Program-made: the position numbers and the translations under genes
NCBI RefSeq assembly: GCF_009909195.1
Contig: NZ_JAAAMU010000002.1
Coordinates: 372,001 to 436,000 of the forward strand
DNA length: 64,000 bases
Direction of reading: 5' to 3'
Origin: Paenibacillus sacheonensis
GTDB taxonomy: Bacteria > Bacillota > Bacilli > Paenibacillales > Paenibacillaceae
Part shown: positions 1-8,547 of the stretch, in pieces
How positions within the stretch are numbered: position 1 is the stretch's first letter
Layout of the letters: each line of letters opens with the position of its first letter
The notes under the pieces: model-generated
Told to the model about the DNA's origin: nothing
Database searches by the model: none
The model's input: the letters and a program-made list of their open reading frames with translations, nothing else

Positions 1-1474
1 CACGAACCGCGAATACGGCGGCACGGGACTCGGTCTGACGATATCCAAGGAAATCGCGGAGATGCTCGGCGGCGAGCTGACCTTGTACAGCGTGCCGGGA
101 ATCGGCAGCACGTTCAATTTCTACCTGCCGCTGGATGTCGAAACGAGCAGCGAGCAGGCGCCGCGTACCGCTTACGTGCCGGAGGTTATCGACGTCGCGC
201 CGATGGTGCGCACGCGCAGCTTCGCGAGCTATTCCGGCGATTCGGTCATGGACGACCGGGATACGATCAAGCCTGGCGACCGCGTGTTTCTCATCATCGA
301 GGACGACTTGAAATTCAACGAGATCCTGCTTGGCCAGCTTCGGAAGAAGGGCATCAAGGCCGTCATCACGACCAAGGGCTCGGATGCGCTTCATCTTGCC
401 GTTCGCTACAAGCCCGAGGCGATTACGCTGGACCTGCGACTAGGCGATATGGACGGCTGGCTCGTTATCGATCTATTGAAGAACAATCCGGAGGTGCGTC
501 ATATTCCGGTCTGCGTGATCTCCGTCGATGAGAATGCGACCGATCTTCTGCGCAAGGGCGTCTCGGACTTCATCTGCAAGCCGGTATCCAGCGAAGAACT
601 GGAGCAAGCATTGGATCGATTAAGCGCCAATGCCCATCGCTCCGTCCGTCAGGTGCTTGTCGCCATGCACGACGAGTCTCGCCGCAGGGAGCTGATCGAG
701 CTGCTCACGGGCAGGGATTTGAAGATCACGGCGGTAGATACGGTTCGCAAAGCGGCGAATCAGCTGAAATCGCGGCAGTTCGACTGCATCGTTGTGGATA
801 ATGATCTTCCCGAGCTGTCGATCGGGACCTTCGTCCGCGATATTCTCAAGAACGACAGCCTGAAACAAGTGCCTGTTATTCTGCATGCCAGCCGCAAGCC
901 GACTCCGGCCGAAGCAAGCGAGATCGAGGAGTCGATGAAGCTTGCCGTGCTGAAGCAAGCGAATACGCTGGTGCAGCTGTTGGAAGACACGACGCTGTAT
1001 CTTCACCGCAAAGCGGAGAATATGGCCGATTCGCCGCAGGAGAAACTAGTCAGGCTGCATGCTTCCGACGAGATGATCGCCTTCAAGAAAGTGCTTGTCG
1101 TGGATGACGATATCCGGAACATCTTCGCGCTGACGACGATTCTGGAGCGGCATAACATGCTGGTGCTTCCCGCCGAGAACGGTCATGACGCGATCGTGGC
1201 GCTCGAGCAGAACCCCGATATCGACATCGTGCTCATGGATATCATGATGCCGGTCATGGACGGGTACGAGACGACGAGGGCGATTCGGAAGCGCAAGCGC
1301 TTCGCGGATCTGCCGATTATCGCGCTGACCGCCAAGGCGATGAAGGGCGACCGGGAGTTATGCCTGGATGCCGGCGCTTCCGACTATATCACGAAGCCGG
1401 TCAACAGCGCGCAGCTCGTGGCGATGATTCGCCACTGGCTGGGAAATGCGGTCGTTCCGGCGGGCAGAGGATAA
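1..1474 (+). CDS. Hybrid sensor histidine kinase / multi-receiver protein, C-terminal part
   Basis: The reading frame is open from base 2, so the gene starts before the window. The first residues ([18 protein letters not shown]) are the G2 box of a histidine-kinase ATPase domain, so what remains is the end of the kinase core followed by receiver domains. Counting from the first in-frame Met at 62, receiver 1 covers about residues 73-190 (IIEDD, phospho-acceptor Asp in [16 protein letters not shown]), receiver 2 about 197-310, and receiver 3 about 343-460 ([36 protein letters not shown]). Receivers 1 and 3 keep the acidic pair, acceptor Asp and Lys. Receiver 2 is degenerate, with MHDES where the acidic pair belongs. 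The protein is a cytoplasmic or membrane signalling kinase; input domain and target lie outside the window. A strong hairpin follows the stop. Confidence 0.9.
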   Translation, partial: TNREYGGTGLGLTISKEIAEMLGGELTLYSVPGIGSTFNFYLPLDVETSSEQAPRTAYVPEVIDVAPMVRTRSFASYSGDSVMDDRDTIKPGDRVFLIIEDDLKFNEILLGQLRKKGIKAVITTKGSDALHLAVRYKPEAITLDLRLGDMDGWLVIDLLKNNPEVRHIPVCVISVDENATDLLRKGVSDFICKPVSSEELEQALDRLSANAHRSVRQVLVAMHDESRRRELIELLTGRDLKITAVDTVRKAANQLKSRQFDCIVVDNDLPELSIGTFVRDILKNDSLKQVPVILHASRKPTPAEASEIEESMKLAVLKQANTLVQLLEDTTLYLHRKAENMADSPQEKLVRLHASDEMIAFKKVLVVDDDIRNIFALTTILERHNMLVLPAENGHDAIVALEQNPDIDIVLMDIMMPVMDGYETTRAIRKRKRFADLPIIALTAKAMKGDRELCLDAGASDYITKPVNSAQLVAMIRHWLGNAVVPAGRG

Positions 1475-1490
1475 GCGATCGGACAATAGA

Positions 1491-1518
1491 AAAAGGCAGC
1501 CGGGGCCGGCTGCCTTTT
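1491..1518. terminator. Bidirectional rho-independent terminator
   Basis: Near-perfect stem (AAAAGGCAGCC paired with GGCTGCCTTTT) flanked by A and T runs. It lies between the convergent kinase gene and the LysM gene and can serve both strands. Confidence 0.85.
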
Positions 1519-1553
1519 CTTCATGCGATCATTCGGGGGGATGACCGCGGCCG

Positions 1554-1946
1554 TTACTTCTGCGCGTTCTGCTGCGTTTGGCCCGCCGGCGCCTCGGAAT
1601 ACGTTTTCTGGCAGTACATGTTGGAGATGCGCGGGATGGTCACCGTATCGCCGACTTGCAGCGGCTTCTTGTTGTCGGCGAGATGCGGATTCGCCTCTTC
1701 CAGAATCGGATAAGGCATGTTGTACGTGTGGCAGATCGATGCCATCGTGTCGCCCGGCTTCACTTGATGCTGCGCGTAAACCATGTCCCCGGCTTGATCG
1801 TCCCGGAAGAAAGGGAAGAAGAACGGGGAGAAGAAAAACGTCGGGAATAAGAAACGGCCTGGGAAGAAGGGATGCCCGAACGGGCGAAAGAATGGACGGC
1901 CGAAGCCTCCGCCGAAACCGCCGCCTGGAAAGAAACCACGATTCAT
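1554..1946 (-). CDS. LysM-domain protein with Phe/Gly/Pro-rich N-terminus
   Basis: 130 residues. The first half is low-complexity, rich in Gly, Phe, Pro and Arg (about residues 1-48), without a signal peptide. The second half holds one LysM domain (about 56-106: YAQHQVKPGDTMASI, then NPHLADNK and LQVGDTVTIP), which binds peptidoglycan or chitin-like glycan. A short Gln/Ala tail ends the protein. In spore formers, short LysM proteins without export signals are often spore-coat or cortex-associated, so that role is plausible here but not shown. The ATG at 1946 begins the only frame containing the LysM domain. Several long open frames on the other strand through this region are shadows. The gene is monocistronic, with the kinase convergent and the YetF gene divergent. 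Confidence 0.8.
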   Translation of the reverse strand: MNRGFFPGGGFGGGFGRPFFRPFGHPFFPGRFLFPTFFFSPFFFPFFRDDQAGDMVYAQHQVKPGDTMASICHTYNMPYPILEEANPHLADNKKPLQVGDTVTIPRISNMYCQKTYSEAPAGQTQQNAQK

Positions 1947-2099
1947 GAATGTAACCTCCGCAAATGTAATAGTTATCTGTCTATATATGGTATTTACGCG
2001 GATGCCTATTGGTGACTGTATATGGGGAGGAGATTCGCTTCACGCGCTCGGCGGCGGGGTATATGTCAATTAATACGAACATGGAATGCGGGTGCAGAG

Positions 2100-2783
2100 A
2101 TGGATTATACAATGATTACCGTGAAGCTGGTTACGGGGTTTTTCGGGCTGTGGATCATGACGAAGCTGCTCGGGAAGAAGGAGATTTCCCAATTGACGCC
2201 GTTTGATTTCGTCTCGTCGTTGATGCTGAGCGAGCTGGTCGGCAACACGATATACGACCGACAGATTCATTTCATGATGCTCGTCTATTCGCTCGTGCTC
2301 TGGATGGTGCTGTCGCTCCTGCTGGAGAAGGTCGTTCAGCTTCTGCCGTGGCTGTCGGTGCCGCTGAGCGGACGTCCGGATATCGTGATCCGACACGGAA
2401 TGATCGACATGCGCGCGATGAAGCGAAACAGACTGGATATGCATCAGATTGGGATGCTGCTGCGGGAGCAAGGCGTATTCAGCGTTCAAGACGTCGCCTA
2501 CGCGGTCTTCGAGACGAACGGCAGTCTAAGCGTCATGAAGAGGACCAGCGAAGACATTCCGGCGAAATCGCCGATGGACGACAAACAGAATCCGGGAAAT
2601 TCGGTCGGCCTGCCTCGGATCGTGATTGAACAGGGTTACGTGCAGCGGGATGAGCTGCGCGAACTCGGCCGCAGCGAAGAATGGCTGGTGTCGCAGCTGC
2701 AAGAGCAAGGCGTCGCGCGGATCAAGGATGTCTTCTATGCAGAGTGGACGGAGGGAGTAGGATTGCACGTCCAGTTGAAGTGA
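2100..2783 (+). CDS. YetF/DUF421-family membrane protein
   Basis: 227 residues from the ATG at 2100. An upstream in-frame start at 2022 would add an Arg-rich stretch unlike the family, whose members begin MDYT..TVKL.TGF. The N-terminus carries three hydrophobic membrane segments (about 5-22, 38-55, 58-80, the last rich in Leu and Val), with the family signature QLTPFDFVSSLMLSELVGN between the first and second. A soluble C-terminal domain with two similar halves follows (VIRHGMIDMRAMKRNRL and VIEQGYVQRDELRELG). The molecular function of the family is unknown; B. subtilis YetF, YdfS and YkjA are paralogues. The Shine-Dalgarno is weak (GGGTGCAGAG). A hairpin follows the stop. Confidence 0.85.
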   Translation: MDYTMITVKLVTGFFGLWIMTKLLGKKEISQLTPFDFVSSLMLSELVGNTIYDRQIHFMMLVYSLVLWMVLSLLLEKVVQLLPWLSVPLSGRPDIVIRHGMIDMRAMKRNRLDMHQIGMLLREQGVFSVQDVAYAVFETNGSLSVMKRTSEDIPAKSPMDDKQNPGNSVGLPRIVIEQGYVQRDELRELGRSEEWLVSQLQEQGVARIKDVFYAEWTEGVGLHVQLK

Positions 2784-2795
2784 GATTTTTTTCCT

Positions 2796-2823
2796 AGCTT
2801 CGTTCCCTTAGGGGAACGGAGCT
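2796..2823 (+). terminator. Probable terminator hairpin after the YetF-like gene
   Basis: An 11-bp stem (AGCTTCGTTCCC paired with GGGAACGGAGC, one G-T pair) with a 4-nt loop. The following T run is weak (ATTTGC), so termination efficiency is uncertain. Confidence 0.55.
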
Positions 2824-3168
2824 TATTTGCATGGGCTCATAAGCGGCCAGAGATTGAGAGAGAAGCGGAGAGTTAAAGGCTCCCGGTTCGCTAAGAGCAA
2901 GGAAACCACGGCGTCATCGAATTGACTGGAGGTACATTCGGCTGATTTCAATAGATATTATGTTATGTTTTCTACCATTGAGTTGCGGATGTTGAATCGT
3001 TTCCAGAGAAATCCACGTAATGTAAATCGAATCGGCCGTTTTGGCGTGGAATTAGGAGTGACAATCGTGATTATTCAAGCTATTATGATACCAAGAAGAT
3101 TGAATGTTAGATAATCTAACATAATGTTGGGCGAATGCTGCTATCTACTATCTGGAGGAGGGATGCGT
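2824..3168. other. Intergenic region upstream of the purine-catabolic operon
   Basis: No credible coding frame. AT-richer than its surroundings towards the right. It contains the perfect palindrome at 3104-3122 and the strong GGAGGAGGG ribosome site for the allantoinase start. No convincing consensus -35 box was found; GATAAT inside the palindrome (3110-3115) could serve as a -10 box. Confidence 0.5.
3104..3122. promoter_or_regulatory. Palindromic operator-like site upstream of allantoinase gene
   Basis: Perfect inverted repeat with 9-bp arms around one central base (ATGTTAGAT-A-ATCTAACAT), 46 bp before the allantoinase start. A possible -10 hexamer (GATAAT) lies inside it, so a bound dimer would block RNA polymerase. 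The binding protein is not in the window; GntR, TetR and PucR-type regulators are all possible. Confidence 0.6.
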
Positions 3169-4584
3169 ATGCGCAGAAAGCCGTGGGATGTCCTGATCAA
3201 GGGGGGGAGCGTGGTGCTTGCGGATCGGGTCGAACGGGTTGATATCGGCATAAAGGATGGCGTCATTACGAAGATCGCGCCTATGCTTTCTGGAGAAGAT
3301 GCGGACCGGATACTGATCGCGGAAGGCAGGCATGTCTTCGCTGGAGTCGTAGACGCGCATGTCCATTTGAACGAACCCGGGCTTGGCGAATGGGAAGGCT
3401 TCGTGACCGGTACGGCCGCATTGGCGGCAGGAGGCTGCACGTCATTCATTGATATGCCCTTGAACGGTATACCGCCTACGATAAATACGGCAGCGCTCGA
3501 ACGTAAGCTCGAAGCGGCAAGGAATAGCGGCGTCCGCGTGGATTACGCGATATGGGGCGGGCTCGTGCCGGGCAACAGCGGCGACTTGGCCGCGCTCTCG
3601 GAGGCTGGCGTCGTCGGCTATAAGGCGTTCATGTCCTTCCCGGGAGATACGGGGGACGGATGCTTCGAGAACGTGGACGAGGAGACTCTGCTGGAAGGTA
3701 TGAAGATTATCGCATCCCTCGGCCATATTTTGGCGCTGCATGCGGAGAACGAACCGATCGTCGCTGCGCTTGCCGCGGAGAAACGAGCTGCAGGCAGGGT
3801 CGCGATGAGGGATTATCTCGATTCGCGCCCGCCGCACGCGGAACTTGAGGCCGTGAGACTAGCGATCGACATGGCGTCCGTTACGGGCTGCAAGCTGCAT
3901 TTTGTCCATATAAGCACGCCTGAGGCGATCGAACTGATCGATGCGGCCAAGCGGGACGGCCTTAATGTGACTGCGGAGACCTGCCCGCATTATTTGGTCT
4001 TCACGGATGAAGATGTGATTCGTATCGGGGCCGAAGCAAAATGCTCGCCTCCCATCCGCACGGGGGAAGAACGGGAAGCGCTTTGGCGGCAGCTGGCGGA
4101 AGGCAAGATCGATATCGTCGCGTCCGATCATTCGCCGTGCCCGCCGGCCATGAAGAACGTGAAGGACGACGATTATTTCACGGTATGGGGCGGCATCCTC
4201 GGCGGACAAAGCACGCTCGAAGCGGTCGTCAGCGAAGGGTGGCTGAAACGCGGAATACCGTTGCCTGTCTTGTCGAGGACGATGTCTGCGGCTCCTGCGG
4301 CGCGGTTCGGATTAGAACGGAAAGGATCGATCGCGATCGGGCTTGATGCCGACATCGCGATCGTGGACTTGGATGCCCCGTACGTATTGACGGCTGATCA
4401 GTTAAAGTATCGGCACGCTCACAGCGCATACGAAGGGATAAGGTTGGGCTGCCGCGTGGAGACAACGCTGCTCAGAGGCCGAATCGTATACGACCGAACG
4501 GCCGGGAAGGGCGGATTAGATACGGAGGCTCCGTCCAGCGGCAGATTGCTGCTGCCGCGCGCAGCTGCAGCACGAACGGAATAA
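3169..4584 (+). CDS. pucH: Allantoinase
   Basis: 471 residues, cyclic amidohydrolase family. It hydrolyses allantoin to allantoate in purine catabolism. Visible binuclear-metal residues: DAHVHLNEPG (HxH), the carbamylated Lys in GYKAFMSF, His in LHAENE, His in FVHIST and the Asp in ASDHSPC. The length matches AllB/PucH. The ATG at 3169 was chosen because GGAGGAGGG ends 6 bases before it; ATGs at 3124 and 3163 are in frame but badly placed for a ribosome. It is the first gene of a three-gene operon, 12 bp before the allantoate amidohydrolase gene. Dihydropyrimidinase or hydantoinase is the main alternative, but the two following genes settle the pathway. Regulation is likely through the palindrome just upstream. 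Confidence 0.92.
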   Translation: MRRKPWDVLIKGGSVVLADRVERVDIGIKDGVITKIAPMLSGEDADRILIAEGRHVFAGVVDAHVHLNEPGLGEWEGFVTGTAALAAGGCTSFIDMPLNGIPPTINTAALERKLEAARNSGVRVDYAIWGGLVPGNSGDLAALSEAGVVGYKAFMSFPGDTGDGCFENVDEETLLEGMKIIASLGHILALHAENEPIVAALAAEKRAAGRVAMRDYLDSRPPHAELEAVRLAIDMASVTGCKLHFVHISTPEAIELIDAAKRDGLNVTAETCPHYLVFTDEDVIRIGAEAKCSPPIRTGEEREALWRQLAEGKIDIVASDHSPCPPAMKNVKDDDYFTVWGGILGGQSTLEAVVSEGWLKRGIPLPVLSRTMSAAPAARFGLERKGSIAIGLDADIAIVDLDAPYVLTADQLKYRHAHSAYEGIRLGCRVETTLLRGRIVYDRTAGKGGLDTEAPSSGRLLLPRAAAARTE

Positions 4585-4596
4585 GGGGGACACGCG

Positions 4597-5844
4597 ATGA
4601 AGGCAAGCGACTACCGATTGCAAACGACGCAGCTTTTGGCTGGCTTCGCGAGTGTCGGTCAGGAACAAGATGGGGGCGTCACTCGGCTGCTATATGACGC
4701 AGCATGGCAGAAAGCCCAGCAAGCCGTCGCATCCACCATGCGCGAGGCCGGGCTTTCAGTATCGATCGACACGGTCGGCAACGTCTTTGGCCGGTTGGAA
4801 GGAACGGACGAGGCGGCATCTACGGTGATGACCGGCTCGCATATCGATACGGTGCGCAGCGGCGGGCATTATGACGGCGCGCTGGGCGTGGCGGCAGGCA
4901 TTGCCGCTCTGGCGAGATTGAAGAAGACGTACGGCCAGCCGCGCCGAACGCTGGAGGTGGCCGCCTTCTGCGAGGAAGAAGGCAGCCGGTTCCCGCTCGC
5001 TTATTGGGGTTCCGGCAACGTCACGGGAAGCAAGGACTTCACCGGCAGCTTGGATGCGAAGGATCCGGAAGGCGTCTCGCTTCGAGCCGCCATGCTCGCC
5101 GCCGGATACGACCCGGAAGAGCACGGCCTCAGCAAACGTACCGACATCGGCGTATTCGCGGAGCTTCACATCGAGCAAGGCGAAGTGCTGGAGCGGGAAG
5201 GCACTCAGATCGGAATCGTCGACGCGATTTTCGGGCAGCGGCGCTACTTCGTCGAAATCGAGGGACGCAGCGGTCATGCGGGCACGACGCCGATGACGAT
5301 TCGCGCAGACGCGCTTGCTGCCGGAGCGGAGATGATCGGCTGGCTCCGGCAGGCGGCGATCGCGGCGGGAGACGGGCTTGTCGCGACGGTCGGGAAGCTG
5401 GACGTTCAGCCGAACCTCGCGAACGTGATCCCGGGCAAGGTGCGCTTGTCGCTGGATATCCGGCACCGGAACGAAACCGTCATTGCTGCGTTCTGCAAGC
5501 TCACGCTGGATTCATTCAGCACCATCGCCGAACGGTACGGTACGTCGATCACGATGGAATGCTGGCTGGCCGAGCAGCCTTCGCCGATGAACGAGGTGCT
5601 TCAAGCGGAGATCTCGCGGGTCTGCGATGCGCTTGGCTACTCGCACCGGAGGATGAGCAGCGGTGCGGGACATGATGCGGGTCTGTTCGCGGCTTCATGC
5701 AGGACGGCCATGATATTCGTACCAAGCCGAGCCGGCATCAGTCACTCGCCGCTGGAATATACGCCGCCGGAGGATATGGAGCGCGGCACACAAGTGTTGA
5801 CGGCGCTGCTCTACGCCTTAGCGTACGGGGAGGATGAGCGATGA
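4597..5844 (+). CDS. pucF: Allantoate amidohydrolase (M20 family)
   Basis: 415 residues of the M20/AllC group, which deaminates allantoate to ureidoglycine, CO2 and ammonia. The metal-site motifs are clear: GSHIDTVRSGGHYDGALG (His and Asp ligands), CEEEGSRFP (Glu pair) and AELHIEQG. The central dimerisation lid carries GRSGHAGTTPM, and the late ligand His sits in SGAGHDAG. N-carbamoyl-L-amino-acid hydrolases are close relatives, but placement between allantoinase and the ureidoglycine transaminase favours allantoate. AGGGGGA precedes the ATG. The last four bases overlap the next start (ATGA), a sign of translational coupling. Confidence 0.92.
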   Translation: MKASDYRLQTTQLLAGFASVGQEQDGGVTRLLYDAAWQKAQQAVASTMREAGLSVSIDTVGNVFGRLEGTDEAASTVMTGSHIDTVRSGGHYDGALGVAAGIAALARLKKTYGQPRRTLEVAAFCEEEGSRFPLAYWGSGNVTGSKDFTGSLDAKDPEGVSLRAAMLAAGYDPEEHGLSKRTDIGVFAELHIEQGEVLEREGTQIGIVDAIFGQRRYFVEIEGRSGHAGTTPMTIRADALAAGAEMIGWLRQAAIAAGDGLVATVGKLDVQPNLANVIPGKVRLSLDIRHRNETVIAAFCKLTLDSFSTIAERYGTSITMECWLAEQPSPMNEVLQAEISRVCDALGYSHRRMSSGAGHDAGLFAASCRTAMIFVPSRAGISHSPLEYTPPEDMERGTQVLTALLYALAYGEDER

Positions 5845-7088
5845 AGAAATATTCGGATTTGTCTCCTTCGCCCCGCATCATCATGACGCCCGGCCCGGTC
5901 GAAGTCGATCCGCGCGTGTCCAGGGCTCTGTCCTATCCGATTCTTGGACAATTCGATCCAGAATTCACGGCGATCATGAACGAGACGATGGAAATGCTGA
6001 GGGAGCTGTTCCGGACATCCAACCGCTGGGCATATCCGGTCGACGGCACTTCGCGGTCTGGGCTGGAAGCCGTATTGACCGGGCTGATCGAGCCTGGAGA
6101 GCGGGTGCTCGTGCCGATATTCGGACGGTTCGGCTACTTGTTGGCCGAAATCGCCGAACGATGCGGGGCGGAGGTGCTCGCCATCGAGACGGAGTGGGGC
6201 ACCGTCTTCGAACCCGCCGAGGTCGTTGCCGCGATCGACCGGCTGCAGCCGGGCCTGGTGGCGATCGTGCATGGCGAAACGTCGACCGGACGCATGCAGC
6301 CGCTGGCGGAAATCGGACGCGCATGCCGTGAACGGGATGTTCTTCTCGTGGTCGATGCGGTCGCGACGATCGGCGGCGCGCCGGTCGAGACGGATGCATG
6401 GATGCTCGATGCCGTCATCGGCGGCACGCAGAAATGCTTGTCCGTTCCTTCCGGCATGTCGCCCATTACGTATAACGATCGCGTCGAAGCACGGCTGCTG
6501 AAGCGCAAACGGATCGAGAAGGGAATTCGCCCGGAAGGATACGAAGACGCCGACCCGACTTCGTTCATCCGCAGTAATTATTTGGATTTGACGCAGCTGC
6601 AGGACTACTGGAGCCCGCTTCGGCTGAACCATCATACGGAGGCGACGGCGATGCTTTACGGTTTGCGCGAAGGGCTGAGGCTGGCGCTTGAGGAAGGCCT
6701 CGATGAACGTTTCGCCCGGCATCGGCTGCACGAGCGCGCGCTGACCGCAGGGCTGGAGGCGATGGGGCTGGAGCGCTATGGCGACGATGCCAGCAAAATG
6801 CCCATCGTAACCTGCATCCGCATCCCGGACGGCATCGACGGCGAAGCCGTCCGCGGTCAATTGTTGGCGGACTTCGGCATTGAGATCGCCAGTTCTTTCG
6901 GCCCGCTGAAAGGGCGTATCTGGCGAATAGGGTCCATGGGCTACAGCTGCCGCAAATCCAACATTCTTCTCGTGCTGGCCGCGCTCGAAGCCGTTCTTCC
7001 CCTGCATGGAGCTTTGATCCGCACCGGGAACGCCATTCGAGCAGCGCTTGGAATTTATGCGGAAGAAGCGACGCGACGACAGGCTTAA
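5841..7088 (+). CDS. pucG: (S)-ureidoglycine-glyoxylate aminotransferase
   Basis: 415-residue class V PLP aminotransferase. The family opening (MTPGPVEVDPRVSRALSYPI, with LGQFDPEF) is present, with substrate loop DGTSRSG, the PLP-ring Asp in VVDAVATIGG, and the Schiff-base Lys in GGTQKCLSVPSG. PucG transfers the amino group of ureidoglycine to glyoxylate, giving glycine and oxalurate. Alanine- or serine-glyoxylate aminotransferase is the wider alternative, but the operon position directly after the allantoate amidohydrolase supports PucG. It overlaps the upstream gene by 4 bp and ends before a strong terminator. Genes for the earlier steps (xanthine dehydrogenase, uricase) are not in this window. 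Confidence 0.9.
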   Translation: MKKYSDLSPSPRIIMTPGPVEVDPRVSRALSYPILGQFDPEFTAIMNETMEMLRELFRTSNRWAYPVDGTSRSGLEAVLTGLIEPGERVLVPIFGRFGYLLAEIAERCGAEVLAIETEWGTVFEPAEVVAAIDRLQPGLVAIVHGETSTGRMQPLAEIGRACRERDVLLVVDAVATIGGAPVETDAWMLDAVIGGTQKCLSVPSGMSPITYNDRVEARLLKRKRIEKGIRPEGYEDADPTSFIRSNYLDLTQLQDYWSPLRLNHHTEATAMLYGLREGLRLALEEGLDERFARHRLHERALTAGLEAMGLERYGDDASKMPIVTCIRIPDGIDGEAVRGQLLADFGIEIASSFGPLKGRIWRIGSMGYSCRKSNILLVLAALEAVLPLHGALIRTGNAIRAALGIYAEEATRRQA

Positions 7089-7143
7089 TGCTTTAAAGGG
7101 ATAGCGTCAAAGCCGCTTGAACCGCATTACGGAACCGCCCTGG

Positions 7144-7170
7144 AAAGCCGCGATTGATGCGGCTTTTTTT
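7144..7170 (+). terminator. Rho-independent terminator of the puc operon
   Basis: AAAGCCGC, 7-nt loop, GCGGCTTT, followed by a run of T. Placed 56 bp after the pucG stop. Confidence 0.9.
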
Positions 7171-7316
7171 GTATGGCAAGTAGATGAAAGTTCCCTATGA
7201 ACGCTTGCATGGGACACTATATTCTTCCAAATGATCTGCTATAATGCAAGTAGAAGCAGGTTCGTACTAACATGGGTTATGAAGCATGTCCAATCTTGAT
7301 TTGGAGGTCGGGAGAC

Positions 7317-8201
7317 ATGAGCGAATCGGTGATTTTGAGTCGTGCCAAAGATTTCTTGTACGGCAATGCGCGTTTATTGGACCGGAAGCGATTCGAATTT
7401 CATTTTGAAGGCGGACCCGGGGAAGACGTTATCGAGGTTCTCCGTACGTATCAGAATCGCGACGGCGGGTTCGGGAATGCGCTCGAGTGCGATATTCGGT
7501 GTCCGTCCAGCCAGCCGGTTCCCACGGAAATGGCGCTGTTGATCATGGACGAGATCGGTCTGTTCGATCGGGATATGATTCGAGGTATCGCAAGCTATGT
7601 ACGCGATCATACGCTGCCTGGCGGCGGAATCCCGTTCGTCTACCGGAGCGCGGCCGAGTATCCGCATGCGCCCTGGTGGAAGACGGAGGCTGACGATCAG
7701 CCGGCCATCAATCCGACGGGCAGGATGATCGGATTGCTCTACAAGCAGCAGGCGTACGCGGATTTCATGGACGAGGAATGGTTTACCCGCAATGTGAACT
7801 ACATTTGGAACGCGCTGGCGAGCGAGACCCCCGAAGGCTATCATGACGGCGTTCAATGGCTCTCCTTCCTGGAAAATACCCCGGAAACCGACAGGCGGGA
7901 TTCGCATTGGCCGCTGCTCGACGCTTGGCTGGCGCGGCCCGGCGTCATCGAACGCAACCCGTATGCGAAAGGATATGTGCAGAAGGTGCTTGATTGGTGC
8001 CCAAGCCCGGCAAGCTATGCAAGCAAGTTCATAACGGACGACGAACGTTATCGCCATCTGGATATGCTTGCCCTGCAGCAGCAAACGGACGGCGGTTGGC
8101 CGATCAGCTGGGAAGCGCTTTCTCCGGGAACCGAGACCGAATGGCGCGGCTGGATTACGGTGGAAAGGCTGCGCACCCTGCGCGCTTACGAAATTATTTG
8201 A
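7317..8201 (+). CDS. Alpha/alpha-toroid (prenyltransferase-like repeat) protein
   Basis: 294 residues from the ATG at 7317, preceded by GGAGGTCGGGAG. Two QNRDGGFGN / QQTDGGWPI signatures, near the start and end, are typical of squalene-cyclase or prenyltransferase toroid repeats, and the spacing of helices fits a soluble alpha-barrel. No signal peptide and no catalytic DxDD motif are visible, so it is probably not a terpene cyclase. Tryptophan-rich surface stretches (HAPWWKTEADDQPAINPTG) suggest a ligand or glycan pocket. Similar proteins are common in Paenibacillaceae and unassigned. It stands alone, between the puc terminator and another terminator. A consensus -10 (TATAAT, 7240-7245) lies upstream without a good -35. 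Confidence 0.7.
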   Translation: MSESVILSRAKDFLYGNARLLDRKRFEFHFEGGPGEDVIEVLRTYQNRDGGFGNALECDIRCPSSQPVPTEMALLIMDEIGLFDRDMIRGIASYVRDHTLPGGGIPFVYRSAAEYPHAPWWKTEADDQPAINPTGRMIGLLYKQQAYADFMDEEWFTRNVNYIWNALASETPEGYHDGVQWLSFLENTPETDRRDSHWPLLDAWLARPGVIERNPYAKGYVQKVLDWCPSPASYASKFITDDERYRHLDMLALQQQTDGGWPISWEALSPGTETEWRGWITVERLRTLRAYEII

Positions 8202-8290
8202 TGTACGATCGTTAGCCTGCGGCCGAGGCTATGGAGAACATGCAGAGGGGGTCAGGAGCATAACCCTAGTCGTATGTTAAGAGAACAATG

Positions 8291-8326
8291 AAAAACCGTC
8301 AGGAGACAGTGCTCCTGGCGGTTTTT
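8291..8326. terminator. Rho-independent terminator
   Basis: 15-bp stem AAAAACCGTCAGGAG / CTCCTGGCGGTTTTT with a 6-nt loop. A runs on one side and T runs on the other make it bidirectional, though only the upstream toroid gene needs it. Confidence 0.9.
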
Positions 8327-8458
8327 CATATGAAGGCGTATGGAATAACAGGACCGAAATAGCGGTATTGTGACGTGAATTGCATCACGTCGATCCTGGC
8401 ATTGCTGAAGAAGCGATACCGCAATGCAGGATTTTACGCGATTTACGCGATTCACGTC

Positions 8459-8488
8459 TTGTCCGCGGACCTGAAGCCTTGTTATAGT
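8459..8488 (+). promoter_or_regulatory. Probable sigma-A promoter
   Basis: TTGTCC, 18-bp spacer, TATAGT. About 60 bp upstream of the ATG at 8548. Confidence 0.5.
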
Positions 8489-8547
8489 TTGGAAGTGCGA
8501 GAACGCCTCGGGCAGAAGAGGAACGGATCTTGGGAAGGAATGGGCAA

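Larger units (their letters stand above)
8202..8547. other. Intergenic region with terminator and promoter
   Basis: No gene seen. It holds a strong terminator (8291-8326) and a promoter candidate (TTGTCC at 8459, 18-bp spacer, TATAGT at 8483) for the acyltransferase gene. Confidence 0.6.

Noticed and set aside
1523-1948. Overlapping plus-strand frames opposite the LysM gene
   Set aside because: The minus strand holds a recognisable LysM domain; the plus frames are Arg-rich shadows.
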